DNA of 38,055 bases from Alphaproteobacteria bacterium UBA4588 (GCA_949529445.1 CATISA010000119.1:1-38055), one strand, 5' to 3'. Positions 16,790 through 26,601 are shown, numbered from the stretch's first letter. Program-made: numbers and translations. The notes: a model not told the origin generated them from the sequence alone.

Positions 16790-17494
16790 CTACCCTCCCA
16801 AAAATGCGCGGCGGACATCTGGATTCTCCAACAACGCCTCGCCGGTATCCGTGTAACGGTTTGCACCTTGAACCAGCACATAGCCTTTATCTGCTATAGC
16901 AAGGGCCTGTTTAGCATTCTGTTCTACCATCAAAATAGCAATGTCCGTGCGGGCAATTTCGATAATCCGGTCAAACAGCTCATCCATTACAATAGGGGAG
17001 ACGCCAGCTGTCGGTTCATCAAGCATCAGCACGTCAGGACGCGTCATAAGCGCGCGTCCAACAGCCACTTGCTGGCGCTGTCCGCCAGATAATTCACCAG
17101 CAGGTTGGTGCCGCTTATCTTTTAGAATAGGAAAAAGATCAAACACCTGCCCCATTGTCTCAGCAACATCATCGCGCCGGATAAAAGCGCCCATTTCTAG
17201 ATTTTCTTCGACAGTCATAGAAGGGAACACATTTTGCGTCTGTGGTACAAATCCCATTCCTTTGAGAACACGTTCCTGTGGCTTTAGGGTAGTAATATCC
17301 TCCCCCTTCATGATGACTTGCCCACCCCGCAAGGCCAGCATTCCGAACATCGCTTTCATGGCTGTTGATTTACCAGCCCCGTTCGGGCCAACAACAACCG
17401 CGATTTCACCGCGTTCAACGCCAACAGTACAGCTATGCAGAATATCCACACTACCATAACCACCTGTCATATTTTTCCCGATTAGAAAGCTCAC
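16790..17494 (-). CDS. livF: Branched-chain amino acid-type ABC ATPase LivF
   Basis: This is the shorter of the two ATPases, 234 residues. Walker A GPNGAGKS lies at 36-43, the Q-loop in GFVPQTQNVFPSMTVEENL, the signature LSGGQ at 135-139, and Walker B VLMLDEP at 155-161, with the LivF-typical TAGVSP after it. It energises the LivH/LivM pore together with LivG on the cytoplasmic face. It follows livG by 42 bases. Confidence 0.94.
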   Translation of the reverse strand: MSFLIGKNMTGGYGSVDILHSCTVGVERGEIAVVVGPNGAGKSTAMKAMFGMLALRGGQVIMKGEDITTLKPQERVLKGMGFVPQTQNVFPSMTVEENLEMGAFIRRDDVAETMGQVFDLFPILKDKRHQPAGELSGGQRQQVAVGRALMTRPDVLMLDEPTAGVSPIVMDELFDRIIEIARTDIAILMVEQNAKQALAIADKGYVLVQGANRYTDTGEALLENPDVRRAFLGG

Positions 17495-17536
17495 TCTACT
17501 TATGCCCCTCTTGTATTTGATCGTCTCTGCAGCAGG

Positions 17537-18313
17537 CTATGCGTGCTTGGTATTTTTAAGGCCTGTGCCAAGATAAGCTTCTATCACATCTTCATTATTT
17601 CGTATTTCATCTGCACTGCCTGTCGCCAGCACACCGCCTTCTGCCATCACAATCACGGGGTCACATAGCCGGCTGATAAATTCCATATCGTGTTCAATCA
17701 TACAAAAAGTGTACCCCTGCTCACGATTGAGGCGCAAAATTGAGTCACCAATGTGGTTTAACAGCGTCCGATTAACTCCGGCACCCACTTCATCAAGAAA
17801 GACAATTTTTGCATCAGTCATCATCGTTCTACCAAGTTCCAGCAGCTTTTTCTGACCGCCAGACAGATTACCAGCGCGCTCATTTGCAACAGGGTCTAAT
17901 TGCAGAAACGATATAACCTCATTCGCTTTGGCAATGAGAACCGCCTCTTCCTGTCTGATTTTTGCCGGCTGAAGCCATGCATCTATCAAACGCTCACCTG
18001 ATTGCTCTTGCGGCACCATCATCAAATTTTCGCGCACTGTTAGCGATGAAAATTCATGTGCAATCTGAAATGTGCGCAGCAGGCCACGTGCAAATAACTC
18101 ATGCGGCGGCAGTCCTGTGATATCCTGACCATCAAGCTGGACTGTGCCACTATCTGGTTTATACAATCCGGCAATGACATTGAATAGAGTTGTTTTGCCA
18201 GCTCCGTTTGGGCCAATAAGGCCGGTTACGGATCCGGTTTCTATTTTCAGGCTTGCATCACGGACTGCGTGAATCCCGCCAAAATGTTTATTGACACCTG
18301 AAATAGAAATCAT
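17537..18313 (-). CDS. livG: Branched-chain amino acid-type ABC ATPase LivG
   Basis: This is the second ATPase of the importer, 258 residues. Walker A GPNGAGKT is at 34-41, signature LSGGQKK at 150-156, and Walker B VFLDE at 171-175. The following residues are VGAGVN, where most LivG proteins read PAAGLN, a modest departure that should not prevent activity. The C-terminal VMAEGGVLATGSADEIRNNEDVIEAYLG is typical of LivG. It is separated from livK by 116 bases holding an intrinsic terminator, so it is likely to be expressed at a lower level than the binding protein. Confidence 0.93.
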   Translation of the reverse strand: MISISGVNKHFGGIHAVRDASLKIETGSVTGLIGPNGAGKTTLFNVIAGLYKPDSGTVQLDGQDITGLPPHELFARGLLRTFQIAHEFSSLTVRENLMMVPQEQSGERLIDAWLQPAKIRQEEAVLIAKANEVISFLQLDPVANERAGNLSGGQKKLLELGRTMMTDAKIVFLDEVGAGVNRTLLNHIGDSILRLNREQGYTFCMIEHDMEFISRLCDPVIVMAEGGVLATGSADEIRNNEDVIEAYLGTGLKNTKHA

Positions 18314-18384
18314 CTCTTACGCACCCTGATAACACGGTTCATTTTCATCACAACAATCACTATGCTGTTCTTCTGGTATGAAAA

Positions 18385-18409
18385 AGGCCCGGAAAAACTA
18401 TCCGGGCCT
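18385..18409 (-). terminator. Intrinsic terminator between livK and livG
   Basis: On the minus strand, AGGCCCGGA (complement of 18401-18409) pairs perfectly with TCCGGGCCT (complement of 18385-18393) around a 7-base loop, and a T-run follows (complement of 18381-18385). It lies 20 bases after the livK stop and before livG, so it probably sets a high ratio of binding protein to transporter by partial read-through. Confidence 0.82.
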
Positions 18410-18429
18410 CATCATATTAAATGTTAAAC

Positions 18430-19611
18430 CTAGCGATATCCAACCGTCACGTTCTTGCCACCTTCAACAAGAATCTCAGCATAACTTCCTGCCGATTCTC
18501 CGGGGCCAACTAATTCCACCGCTGACGCACCAACGTAGTCGATTGACAAACCCTGGCGAAGGTATTTCAGCCCTTTTGCAAGTTCTCCCGGAAAAATTTT
18601 CTCGCCGGGCGCATTTGCAATATCCATCACATGTGACTTAAATACTTGGCTGTCAGTAGATTTCGCAGATTGCATAGCTAGTAAAATTAAAGCCGCTCCA
18701 TCATAGCTCTCTGGAGCAAATGGGCCAGCTGTAAATCCATTTTCTTTAGCCATATCTGCAAACTTTGCTGCTCCAGGGCTATCTGTTCCAGGAACATCAC
18801 CGATTGAGCCATTAAGGTCTGGTCCAATTGCTGCCGGTAGAGCATCACCAATCATACCATCGGGCATGTAGAATATGTCAAAAGCGCCTGCATCAAGAGA
18901 TGACTGAATAATGCCTTTGCCGCCTTGGTCAAGGTAACCAGCTACAATAAGGATTTCACCGCCCGCCTGAGCAAGAGCTGCAACTTCTGCACCATAATCA
19001 CCTTTGCCATCTTCGTGAGCTGCCGAGATTGTGATTTTACCACCAGCAGCTTCAAAATTAGCAACAATGCTATCAGCAAGACCCTTACCATAATCGTTGT
19101 TTGTATAAGTCATTGCGGCTGTCTTGTAGCCTTTATCCATTAAGATTTCTGCAACAACTTCACCCTGACGGGCATCAGAAGGTGCTGTCCGAAAGAACAA
19201 ATCATTGTCTTCGATTGTTGACAAAGCTGGTGATGTTGCAGATGGCGACACCATGACAACACCATTCGCAAGTGCAACCTGCGAAAGGATAGCTGTTGTC
19301 ACACCAGAACAGTCAGCACCAACCATCGCATTGACCTTATCAGCAGTGACAAGACGCTCTGCTGCCGCAGTCGCAGCGGCGGAATCGATACAAGTTGAGT
19401 CAGCACGTACTGACGTTACTTTCATACCGTTCATAAAATTACCCGCTGCATTCACTTCCGAAATGGCAAGTTCCGCACCGGCAGCCATATCAGGGGTGAG
19501 AGATTCAATTGGGCCAGTATACCCAAGGATAATGCCAATTTTTGCTTCATCGGCAAGGGCTGGCATAATCAGCATTGTTGCAGCTGCTGCTGCAGTCATT
19601 AATTTTTTCAT
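18430..19611 (-). CDS. livK: Periplasmic substrate-binding protein of the liv-type ABC importer
   Basis: This is a type-1 periplasmic binding protein of 393 residues, which captures the solute for the LivHMGF transporter. A clear Sec signal peptide covers residues 1-20 with cleavage after ALA; there is no lipobox. The mature protein opens with KIGIILGYTGPIE and carries ISEVNAAGN, the two cysteines in DSTCID and GADCSG that may pair, and YTNNDYGKGLADS. An AGGAG ribosome-binding site at 19621-19625 (complement) sits 9 bases before the ATG. It is the first gene of the importer run. Its ligand could be branched-chain amino acids, other amino acids, amides or small carboxylates. Confidence 0.92.
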   Translation of the reverse strand: MKKLMTAAAAATMLIMPALADEAKIGIILGYTGPIESLTPDMAAGAELAISEVNAAGNFMNGMKVTSVRADSTCIDSAAATAAAERLVTADKVNAMVGADCSGVTTAILSQVALANGVVMVSPSATSPALSTIEDNDLFFRTAPSDARQGEVVAEILMDKGYKTAAMTYTNNDYGKGLADSIVANFEAAGGKITISAAHEDGKGDYGAEVAALAQAGGEILIVAGYLDQGGKGIIQSSLDAGAFDIFYMPDGMIGDALPAAIGPDLNGSIGDVPGTDSPGAAKFADMAKENGFTAGPFAPESYDGAALILLAMQSAKSTDSQVFKSHVMDIANAPGEKIFPGELAKGLKYLRQGLSIDYVGASAVELVGPGESAGSYAEILVEGGKNVTVGYR

Positions 19612-19702
19612 TTTATTTAGCTCCTATGCTTGTGTGCCACTAAGCACCAAGCGTGTTATTCTTAACTCTATGATTAATAACGTTAACAAAACTAGCTCCT
19701 GT

Positions 19703-19708
19703 ATTATA
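19703..19708 (-). promoter_or_regulatory. Candidate -10 box for livK
   Basis: On the minus strand a perfect TATAAT lies 91 bases before the livK ATG in an A/T-rich stretch. No good -35 match occurs at the usual distance, so the assignment is tentative. Confidence 0.3.
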
Positions 19709-19752
19709 TAAAAATTATCAGAATCCGCCATTCTGTGCCCTTTTTGGTCTGT

Positions 19753-19776
19753 TTTCGTGAAAATTTTCGCACGAAA
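19753..19776. other. Hairpin after hemY, no T-run
   Basis: TTTCGTG at 19753-19759 pairs with CACGAAA at 19770-19776 around a 10-base loop, 20 bases past the hemY stop. No T-run follows on the minus strand, so it might be an RNA-end structure; it is not a classic intrinsic terminator. Confidence 0.3.
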
Positions 19777-19795
19777 CCATGATAATTTCAGAGAA

Positions 19796-21118
19796 TCACT
19801 TTGCTGAGACGAGGTTTTGCTTATCACCTGGTACGCCCCATCCTACCTGCCCAAAGGTAGAACAATAGCCACATGTGACCTGCCACTGCTCATCAGACAC
19901 CCCACAACTCTTACACAGCCAAACAGGGCCGCGTGGTGCAATGGCTGCCTGCTGCAAGGCATAATCACGGTCTACAGCAAAACTCTCACCATTAGAGCTT
20001 CTCATTTCTGCCAACCGAGCCATCAGTAAAAAATATTGATTTGTGCGCGCTACAGAAGAGATTTTTTCAAGGGCCGCTGATGCAGATGCCCAAATCCGCT
20101 TATCCAGCGCTGCCTGCGCCATCATTAAATAGCCGTTATCGGTATTTTTACTCGCCGCTGCGAGCGTGCCAATACGCGACACAAACTGACCTTCATTATC
20201 ATGTGTTAGGCGCGAGAGAGCCTCAAGATAGTCAGAATGCGGTAGAGCTTTAAATGCTGTTTCGATTGTTTTGATCGCCTGCCGTGATTTACCTGCTTTA
20301 TGCTCATCATCAGCGCGGCGCAAAACAGGTGCGGTAAGACGCTCACTAAAGCCAGAGGCGCGGGTCAGCCAATCATGACGGTCTCCCGGTTTTTCTTTCT
20401 GGTCAGCAATCATCAAACAGATATGAGCCGCCAAGAGCCCTGTGTCTGCCGGTCCAAGGCCATCTTGGTTATGATCAGCAAGCAAGCTAACTTTTTCATA
20501 AGCGCCAACCCAGTTTTGACGCGCCAAATCATGCGCCAGGAGCAAGGCAGCAGCAGGTACAGAATCAGGATTTAATGCAAAAGCTGCGCGGGCATTTTTG
20601 ATGCTCTCGGCAGACTGGCCTTTTTCATGCGTCAGACGCATCAACCCAATCTGTCCGAAATAGGCTGTATCCTTTTCTTTCGACAGGGCTGTAAAATATC
20701 GCAACGCAGCCCGGCTATCTCCTGATGCGTGAGCTGCCTGAGCCGATAGTAAGTCAGGGAGCATTCCTGCCCCTAACAGCTTTTCCGCACTTCGGGCGTG
20801 TTTGCGCGCGGCTTTGAAATCGCCCGCAGCAAAAGCAACCATCCCAAGACCAAGGGCACGTTCGCCGCCTATCTTGCGCCGCGCTCTCCAGTTTGCCGAC
20901 ATCCAGCTCGGCCAGCTTATAAAGCTTTTAACCAGCCGCTGCAGCATAAACAGGCAAATATTGCTCACAACTAACAGGCTAACAAGAAGGCTGGTTGATA
21001 CTTCTATCTGCCAGCCCTGCCATTCAATATTTGCCTGTCCTGTTTGATGAGAGAGCCAGTTGACGCTGAATGCAACAATAACGCCCCAAATGACAAGAAG
21101 AATGAGTTTGCGCATCAT
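19796..21118 (-). CDS. hemY: HemY-like membrane-anchored TPR protein with C-terminal zinc-ribbon motif
   Basis: This 440-residue protein belongs to the proteobacterial HemY family found next to hemC/hemD; it is not the protoporphyrinogen oxidase of the same name. Two membrane segments (about 3-22 and 42-64) form the HemY N-domain. A helical-repeat region of TPR type follows (for example ERALGLGMVAFAAGDFKAARKHA and the later QAIKTIETAFKALP). At the C-terminus four cysteines form C-x2-C, ten residues, C-x2-C (402, 405, 416, 419), a probable metal-binding ribbon. The biochemical role is unsettled; a scaffold for late tetrapyrrole synthesis has been proposed. Its start overlaps the upstream stop by four bases. 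Confidence 0.87.
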   Translation of the reverse strand: MMRKLILLVIWGVIVAFSVNWLSHQTGQANIEWQGWQIEVSTSLLVSLLVVSNICLFMLQRLVKSFISWPSWMSANWRARRKIGGERALGLGMVAFAAGDFKAARKHARSAEKLLGAGMLPDLLSAQAAHASGDSRAALRYFTALSKEKDTAYFGQIGLMRLTHEKGQSAESIKNARAAFALNPDSVPAAALLLAHDLARQNWVGAYEKVSLLADHNQDGLGPADTGLLAAHICLMIADQKEKPGDRHDWLTRASGFSERLTAPVLRRADDEHKAGKSRQAIKTIETAFKALPHSDYLEALSRLTHDNEGQFVSRIGTLAAASKNTDNGYLMMAQAALDKRIWASASAALEKISSVARTNQYFLLMARLAEMRSSNGESFAVDRDYALQQAAIAPRGPVWLCKSCGVSDEQWQVTCGYCSTFGQVGWGVPGDKQNLVSAK

Positions 21119-21804
21119 GAGGAGGGCGCTCCATCAACACGGCGCAAGCTTAGCATGTCAGCTATAAGGTCAAATATGCCAGAAAAAGACCAACTATTTT
21201 TCCAGCCATCTGCCCATTGCGGGAACCAGCCAGGCCGGATTGATTGGTTTTGCTGTTCTGGTTGCTGGGGCGCGGCACTGTCCTGCGGCGCTCTTTCAGG
21301 CACCGTATCGGATGGCTGAGGTACTAAGCCTGAGACGATTGGGTGCGCCTCGAGTATTTCCAACCGCGCTCGGTATGCCGCTATTTCCGCCTGAATTTCT
21401 AGGAGTGTTTCATGACTTGATTGCTGAGCAGACAGGGCTGTCTCAATTGTCTGCTCTAGGCCAGTTATCGCCGCCGATAATGCGCCGCGTTCAGCCTCAG
21501 CCAAAGCGCGGTATTCCGCAGCTTGCTGTCGAAGTGTCGATATCTCGGACTGCCAGGCAGGAACAAGAGCTGCAAGCCCAAAGGCAGACCCAATGAGTGG
21601 CCGCATAATAGGATAAACCGCAAGCGTAAACGCAACCATGCTCATAATAAGCGCCGCACCAATCAGCCGCTGCATCATCCGGGGGCGCAGCGGCGTAGCA
21701 TCAAGTATCACTGTTGAAGAGTATGTGTCATCGGCAGCTGATACGCGAGAACGCGACTTTGATTTAGTCTGGGATGCATCAGATTTAGAGGAAGACCTTG
21801 CCAT
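21115..21804 (-). CDS. Short mitofilin-position membrane/coiled-coil protein
   Basis: This 229-residue protein occupies the slot between hemD and hemY where alphaproteobacteria usually encode a Mic60/mitofilin homologue. It has a basic, Ser-rich N-terminus, one membrane segment (about 46-68), a probable coiled coil (about 85-153) and a Pro/Gln-rich linker (about 160-190). A Trp-rich tail ends in IADMLSLRRVDGAPSS. The LSLRRVDG ending resembles the start of the conserved C-terminal mitofilin domain, but the protein stops there. Because hemY begins inside its last codons, there is no room for a frameshifted remainder. It may be a reduced Mic60 or an unrelated protein in the same place; only topology and position support the link. 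Confidence 0.65.
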   Translation of the reverse strand: MARSSSKSDASQTKSKSRSRVSAADDTYSSTVILDATPLRPRMMQRLIGAALIMSMVAFTLAVYPIMRPLIGSAFGLAALVPAWQSEISTLRQQAAEYRALAEAERGALSAAITGLEQTIETALSAQQSSHETLLEIQAEIAAYRARLEILEAHPIVSGLVPQPSDTVPERAPQDSAAPQQPEQQNQSIRPGWFPQWADGWKNSWSFSGIFDLIADMLSLRRVDGAPSS

Positions 21805-21832
21805 ATATTTCCGTCATATCCCTTACGTTTTT

Positions 21833-22588
21833 TTAGCTGGACCCACCTGAGTGGTGCCAGTTATGCGCCAGCGTCATCATGCTGGCATGGTCAGGCCTGT
21901 CTGCAATGAGTATTTGGTGCCATTGTAGTGTGTTTCTTCCATCTTGAGGAAGGTCACATGCTGCATGGCTTATCGACAAAACACTCATCTTACGATGATG
22001 ATGCCATATATCATGCGCATGAAGCAATTGAACAAACGCTGTGAGTGTGCGTGCTGACAAGCTCATGACAGCAGAAATCTGACCTGCCTCAAGCTGAGCA
22101 ACAAAAGAGGCAGGAATTGTTGTGCGTTTTTCCATCGCATAACAGATATGGCGGGTTACCGTACAGCCTTCAGGGGTATCTTGGCTAATATCTACCTGAA
22201 CATCCTGTCCGCTAAGCCACACAAAGGACATATCGCTCTTTGCTGTCGCACGCCATTGCTGCAAGTGCTCACGTAAAGAGTGCGCCGAGCCGCCTCCGGC
22301 ATAAACATCCGTAAAGCCGTGCTGACGGGCTGCCTCTGCTGTACGCGCGCCCACAGCCAAAACAGGCAGGTGGCGAAGCGCAGCATGATGGCCAGGATGA
22401 AGCATCGCAAGACTCCGCTGGCTGGTCAGAATTAGGCCGTCAGTTGCATCCTGAAAACTGTCTTCAGGCAGTGCTATGCATCGTTCCAAAAGGCACGGCA
22501 AGGCGATAGCGGGAATACCCTGCTCTGCCAGCATCGCAACATCATTGCGGCAGTCAGGATCTGGACGAAGTACAGCAAGTTTTGTCAT
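21833..22588 (-). CDS. hemD: Uroporphyrinogen-III synthase
   Basis: It closes hydroxymethylbilane with D-ring inversion to give uroporphyrinogen III, following HemC. It has 251 residues, the usual length. HemD proteins are poorly conserved, and the evidence is the two-domain alternating pattern, with DGLILTSQRSL early, VLAVGARTAEAARQHGFTDVYAGGGSA in the middle and ISAVMSLSARTLTAFVQLL late. Position directly after hemC adds strong support. It sits 55 bases after hemC and 28 bases before the mitofilin-position gene on the same strand, so the group is likely one transcript. Confidence 0.85.
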   Translation of the reverse strand: MTKLAVLRPDPDCRNDVAMLAEQGIPAIALPCLLERCIALPEDSFQDATDGLILTSQRSLAMLHPGHHAALRHLPVLAVGARTAEAARQHGFTDVYAGGGSAHSLREHLQQWRATAKSDMSFVWLSGQDVQVDISQDTPEGCTVTRHICYAMEKRTTIPASFVAQLEAGQISAVMSLSARTLTAFVQLLHAHDIWHHHRKMSVLSISHAACDLPQDGRNTLQWHQILIADRPDHASMMTLAHNWHHSGGSS

Positions 22589-22643
22589 TGCTTAGCCCAT
22601 TCTTTCAAACATCCAACGCCAAGGTTAAGGGCGCGTATCTTAT

Positions 22644-23576
22644 TTACGTGAGAAACTGTCGACCGCCGCATAAATCAAGAAGCTGGCGCCCCACTTCATT
22701 TCCAATATCAGTTGCCAGTGATGCAGGGCCATCGGCACGCGCCTCGAATTTCTGCTGACCGTCTTCGGAAAGTAGATAAGCCGTCACATGCACCTGATTA
22801 GCATCAAGATGTGCGATGGCAGAAAGTGGTGTCCGGCAGCTGCCATCAACCGCAGCAAGAACAGCGCGTTCTGCTGTTACACATATTTGTGTTTCAGCGC
22901 AATTCAACTGGGCAAAGAGCGGTGCAAGCGCATCTGCACGTTCTGTGCCTGTACGGATTTGAATAGCAAGCGCACCTTGCGCTGCTGCGGCCGGCATTAC
23001 CGCATCAGAAAGAGGGGTGTAAATAACAGGAAGACGAAGTCGCTTTAGGCCAGCGACCGCAAGAATAATCGCATCAAATTCACCCGCCTGCAACCGCGCT
23101 AAACGCGTATTTATATTCCCACGCAATAGCTTGATCTGAAGGTCTGGCCGCAGGTTACGCAATACGGCTGATCGCCTGACCGATGCTGTGCCTATGACAG
23201 CGCCCTGCGGCAGTGCGTCAATGGTCTCGAAAGGCCCAACAAGCGCATCCCGGCTATCTTCACGCGGCAAAACGGCGCCAATAGCCGTTCCGGGCGCAAT
23301 GTCAGTTTCCATATCTTTCATTGAATGGACAGCAGCATCTGCTCGCCCGTCAAGCAAAGCCTGTTCAAGTGTTTTGATAAATACACCCTTACCGCCAATA
23401 TCAACCAACGGCCGGTCTAGTATCTCATCACCTTTAGTTGACAAACCAAGGATTTGTGTCGGAGACGGCGATAAACGAGCCTGTACGATATCTGTCTGCG
23501 CGCGGGCTAAGTCCGACATACGGCTCGCAAGAGTAATAGGCCTTTTAGAGGCATAATCTACAAAGGTTGTTGTCAT
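22644..23576 (-). CDS. hemC: Hydroxymethylbilane synthase (porphobilinogen deaminase)
   Basis: It joins four porphobilinogen units into hydroxymethylbilane. The 310-residue protein shows the catalytic aspartate Asp88 in HSMKDME, the arginine pair in TASVRRSAVLRN, LRGNINTRLARL, and the dipyrromethane-cofactor cysteine Cys247 in DGSCRTPLSA. The N-terminus is somewhat longer than usual before the TLASRMSDLARAQ motif. It heads the hemC-hemD-mitofilin-position-hemY group and follows gcvP by 95 bases on the same strand with no strong terminator between, so read-through from the glycine-cleavage genes is possible. Confidence 0.95.
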   Translation of the reverse strand: MTTTFVDYASKRPITLASRMSDLARAQTDIVQARLSPSPTQILGLSTKGDEILDRPLVDIGGKGVFIKTLEQALLDGRADAAVHSMKDMETDIAPGTAIGAVLPREDSRDALVGPFETIDALPQGAVIGTASVRRSAVLRNLRPDLQIKLLRGNINTRLARLQAGEFDAIILAVAGLKRLRLPVIYTPLSDAVMPAAAAQGALAIQIRTGTERADALAPLFAQLNCAETQICVTAERAVLAAVDGSCRTPLSAIAHLDANQVHVTAYLLSEDGQQKFEARADGPASLATDIGNEVGRQLLDLCGGRQFLT

Positions 23577-23671
23577 GCGGACTACATCCCATACTTACAA
23601 AAGGCTTGTAAAGGAGATTGTCTGCTTTAACCCAAAAGGCAGAAAATCTTGCATCTATGGCGAGGATAATA

Positions 23672-26533
23672 CTACTCGGCTGCGTCTTCATATTCGCTGA
23701 GTGGCGGGCATGTGCAAATCAGGTTTCTGTCACCAAAGGCATTATCAATTCGTCTTACTGGAGGCCAGTATTTTGCACTCATATCTATTCCACTCGGGAA
23801 ACATGCTTCATGACGACTATAAGGATGTGACCAGTCCTCTGCGGTAAGCATCTCAGAGGTGTGTGGCGCATTTACCAGCGGATTGTTATCAGCTGGCCAG
23901 TCACCCGATTCTATTTTTGCAATTTCTGCCCGTATTGCCCTCATCGCAGAAATGAACCGGTCAATTTCGCCTTTCGATTCGCTTTCAGTTGGCTCGATCA
24001 TCAAGGTCCCTGCTACAGGGAAACTCATCGTTGGGGCATGAAAGCCATAATCCATCAAACGCTTTGCAATATCTTCAGCATCAATCCCAACCGACTGTTT
24101 CAAAGGTCTTGTATCTAGAATAGCCTCATGCGCAACATGGCCACGCGCGCCACGATACAGAACTTGATAATCATCAGATAGACTCTCCGCAATGTAGTTT
24201 GCACTCAAAATGGCTATCTTGGTGGCATGCGTAAGACCAGATGAGCCCATCATTTTTATATAGGCATAGGAAATAGGAAGGATAAGAGGCGAGCCAAACG
24301 GCGCCGCAGAAATCTGTCCAGTCGCTGATTGCGGATTATTATGCATCACATGCCCCGCCAAAAATGGTGCCAGATGAGCCCGCACACCAATCGGCCCCAT
24401 GCCAGGCCCACCACCGCCATGCGGAATACAGAATGTCTTATGCAAATTCAAATGGCTCACATCAGCCCCGAATGCGCCAGGTTGCGAGACTCCCACCTGT
24501 GCATTTAGATTAGCGCCATCCAGATAGACTTGCCCGCCAGCGTCATGTACGAGCTTGCAAATCGTCGTGATTTCTTCTTCAAACACGCCGTGGGTTGATG
24601 GATAGGTCACCATAATCGCAGCAAGATTATCAGCATGTTCGGCAATTTTTTCTTTTAGATCGGCAATATCAACACTACCTTCTTCATCGCTGGCAACCAC
24701 AACCACTTGAAACCCTGCCATATGCGATGACGCTGGATTAGTGCCATGCGCAGACGATGGTATCAAACAGATAGTGCGATGGGATTCGCCGCGGGACTGC
24801 AGATAGCCTCGAATAGCCAACAGGCCAGCATATTCGCCTTGCGCGCCTGAATTGGGCTGCATGGAGATAGAGTCATAGCCCGTAATTTCACAGAGCTGTT
24901 TTTCCAGCTCAGTGATCATCTGGTGATAGCCTTGTGCTTGATCGGCCGGACAAAATGGATGCATTCTGGCAAATTCTGGCATGCTCACAGGCATCATTTC
25001 AGCAGCGGCATTCAACTTCATAGTGCAGGAGCCAAGCGGTATCATTGTTCGGTCCAGCGCAAGATCCTTATCAGACAATTTACGCAAATAGCGCATCATG
25101 TCTGTTTCTGACCGGTAGGTGTGAAACACCGGATGTGTTAGAAACGCAGACGTGCGCGTTAGATGCTCCGGCAACGCACTAGCTGTTGTGCCATCAAGGC
25201 CATCAAACTCTGCCGTGACCCCGAATAACGACCATAATGTTTCAACAATTGTGCGGTCACTTGTCTCATCAAGAGAGATACCAACCTGCCCATCACCACG
25301 TCGAACATTCATCCCAGCCGCAACAGCCCGACCCATAAAGCCAGACACATTATCACAATAAACCGTCACAGTATCAAAGCCAGGCTCGGTTACTGTAAGA
25401 CCAGCAGCCCGTAATCCTGATGCAAGAATAGAGGCGAGATGATGAATGCGGCGGGCAATAAGCGTTAGTCCATCTGGCCCATGCCACACAGCGTACATAG
25501 ACGCCATGATGGCAAGTAATGCCTGCGCCGTACAGATATTGGATGTCGCCTTTTCGCGGCGAATATGCTGCTCTCTTGTCTGCAGGGCCAAGCGGTAAGC
25601 CGGCGCGCCAGAGGCATCCACAGATACCCCAATAATGCGACCCGGTAGCGCACGTTTATGCTTATCAGCAGTTGCCATAAAAGCAGCGTGCGGCCCACCA
25701 TAACCCATCGGCACACCAAAGCGCTGGGCAGACCCAATCGCCATATCTGCGCCAAGCTCGCCAGGAGGAGTCAGCAAACATAATGCCAGCAAATCGCACG
25801 CCATAATTGCAAACCCGCCAGCCTCTTTTAGTCCCTCAATAGAAGAACGATAATCCCGTACGACACCAGAAGAGCCTGGATAATGAAACAGCGCCCCAAA
25901 CACCTCATCGGGCTTCATGTCAGCCACCGGATCGCCTATGATTATCTGCCAGCCAAGTGGCTCGGCCCGTGTCTTTAGCACCGCAACTATTTGCGGATGA
26001 CAGTCTTCATCAACAAAAAAGTTTACTGCCTTTAACTTTGAAACTCGATGAGCAACAGCCATGGCTTCTGCTGCTGCGGTTGCTTCATCCAGCAATGACG
26101 CATTTGCCATATCAAGGCCTGTCATCTCACAAATCATTGTCTGGAAGTTGAGAAGCGCCTCAAGCCGGCCTTGTGCAATTTCAGGCTGATAGGGGGTGTA
26201 GGCTGTATACCACCCCGGATTTTCTAGAATGTTACGCTGTAAAACTGGCGGCGTGTAACAATCATAATAACCCATACCAATAAGCGAGGTCATGACTTTG
26301 TTTTTGCCAGCGAGATCTTGCATATGTGACAGGAGCGTTGCTTCGGAAAGCGGCGCATCTAGCGCTAATGGCACGGTTGACCGGATGCTTTCGGGAACCG
26401 TCTGACCAATAAGAGCATCAAGAGACGTCATACCAATTTGTGACAACATATCAGCGCATTCACGCTCATCAGGGCCAATATGGCGAGTGATGAAATCACG
26501 CTGTGTTTGTTCAAAAAATTCTGAATATGTCAT
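23672..26533 (-). CDS. gcvP: Glycine dehydrogenase (decarboxylating), P protein
   Basis: This is the single-chain P protein of the glycine cleavage system, 953 residues, which decarboxylates glycine and passes the aminomethyl group to the lipoyl arm of GcvH. The pyridoxal-phosphate lysine is Lys699 in HLNLHKTFC, followed by the glycine-rich loop [12 protein letters not shown]. The N-terminal half contains RHIGPDE, the [21 protein letters not shown] family stretch and [10 protein letters not shown]. Some bacteria split this protein in two; here it is one chain. AGGA precedes the ATG at about 9 bases. It is the third gene of gcvT-gcvH-gcvP. Confidence 0.97.
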   Translation of the reverse strand: MTYSEFFEQTQRDFITRHIGPDERECADMLSQIGMTSLDALIGQTVPESIRSTVPLALDAPLSEATLLSHMQDLAGKNKVMTSLIGMGYYDCYTPPVLQRNILENPGWYTAYTPYQPEIAQGRLEALLNFQTMICEMTGLDMANASLLDEATAAAEAMAVAHRVSKLKAVNFFVDEDCHPQIVAVLKTRAEPLGWQIIIGDPVADMKPDEVFGALFHYPGSSGVVRDYRSSIEGLKEAGGFAIMACDLLALCLLTPPGELGADMAIGSAQRFGVPMGYGGPHAAFMATADKHKRALPGRIIGVSVDASGAPAYRLALQTREQHIRREKATSNICTAQALLAIMASMYAVWHGPDGLTLIARRIHHLASILASGLRAAGLTVTEPGFDTVTVYCDNVSGFMGRAVAAGMNVRRGDGQVGISLDETSDRTIVETLWSLFGVTAEFDGLDGTTASALPEHLTRTSAFLTHPVFHTYRSETDMMRYLRKLSDKDLALDRTMIPLGSCTMKLNAAAEMMPVSMPEFARMHPFCPADQAQGYHQMITELEKQLCEITGYDSISMQPNSGAQGEYAGLLAIRGYLQSRGESHRTICLIPSSAHGTNPASSHMAGFQVVVVASDEEGSVDIADLKEKIAEHADNLAAIMVTYPSTHGVFEEEITTICKLVHDAGGQVYLDGANLNAQVGVSQPGAFGADVSHLNLHKTFCIPHGGGGPGMGPIGVRAHLAPFLAGHVMHNNPQSATGQISAAPFGSPLILPISYAYIKMMGSSGLTHATKIAILSANYIAESLSDDYQVLYRGARGHVAHEAILDTRPLKQSVGIDAEDIAKRLMDYGFHAPTMSFPVAGTLMIEPTESESKGEIDRFISAMRAIRAEIAKIESGDWPADNNPLVNAPHTSEMLTAEDWSHPYSRHEACFPSGIDMSAKYWPPVRRIDNAFGDRNLICTCPPLSEYEDAAE

Positions 26534-26601
26534 TACTTATGCGTCCTACTCTTCTAAACATTATACCCATGTCTTATGCAGTCGGGTGAAGCCCTGCTAG
26601 C

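Noticed and set aside
16941-17459. 172-codon open frame opposite livF
   Set aside because: Shadow of the ATPase gene; Ser/Pro/Arg-rich with no domain.
19205-19711. 168-codon open frame opposite the livK gene
   Set aside because: Antisense to a certain coding region; low-complexity Ala/Ser/Val composition reflects the reverse of the binding protein's codons.
19624-19827. 67-codon minus-strand frame between hemY and livK
   Set aside because: It overlaps the hemY end and the livK leader and promoter region, has no ribosome-binding site worth noting, and ends in sequence needed for livK translation.
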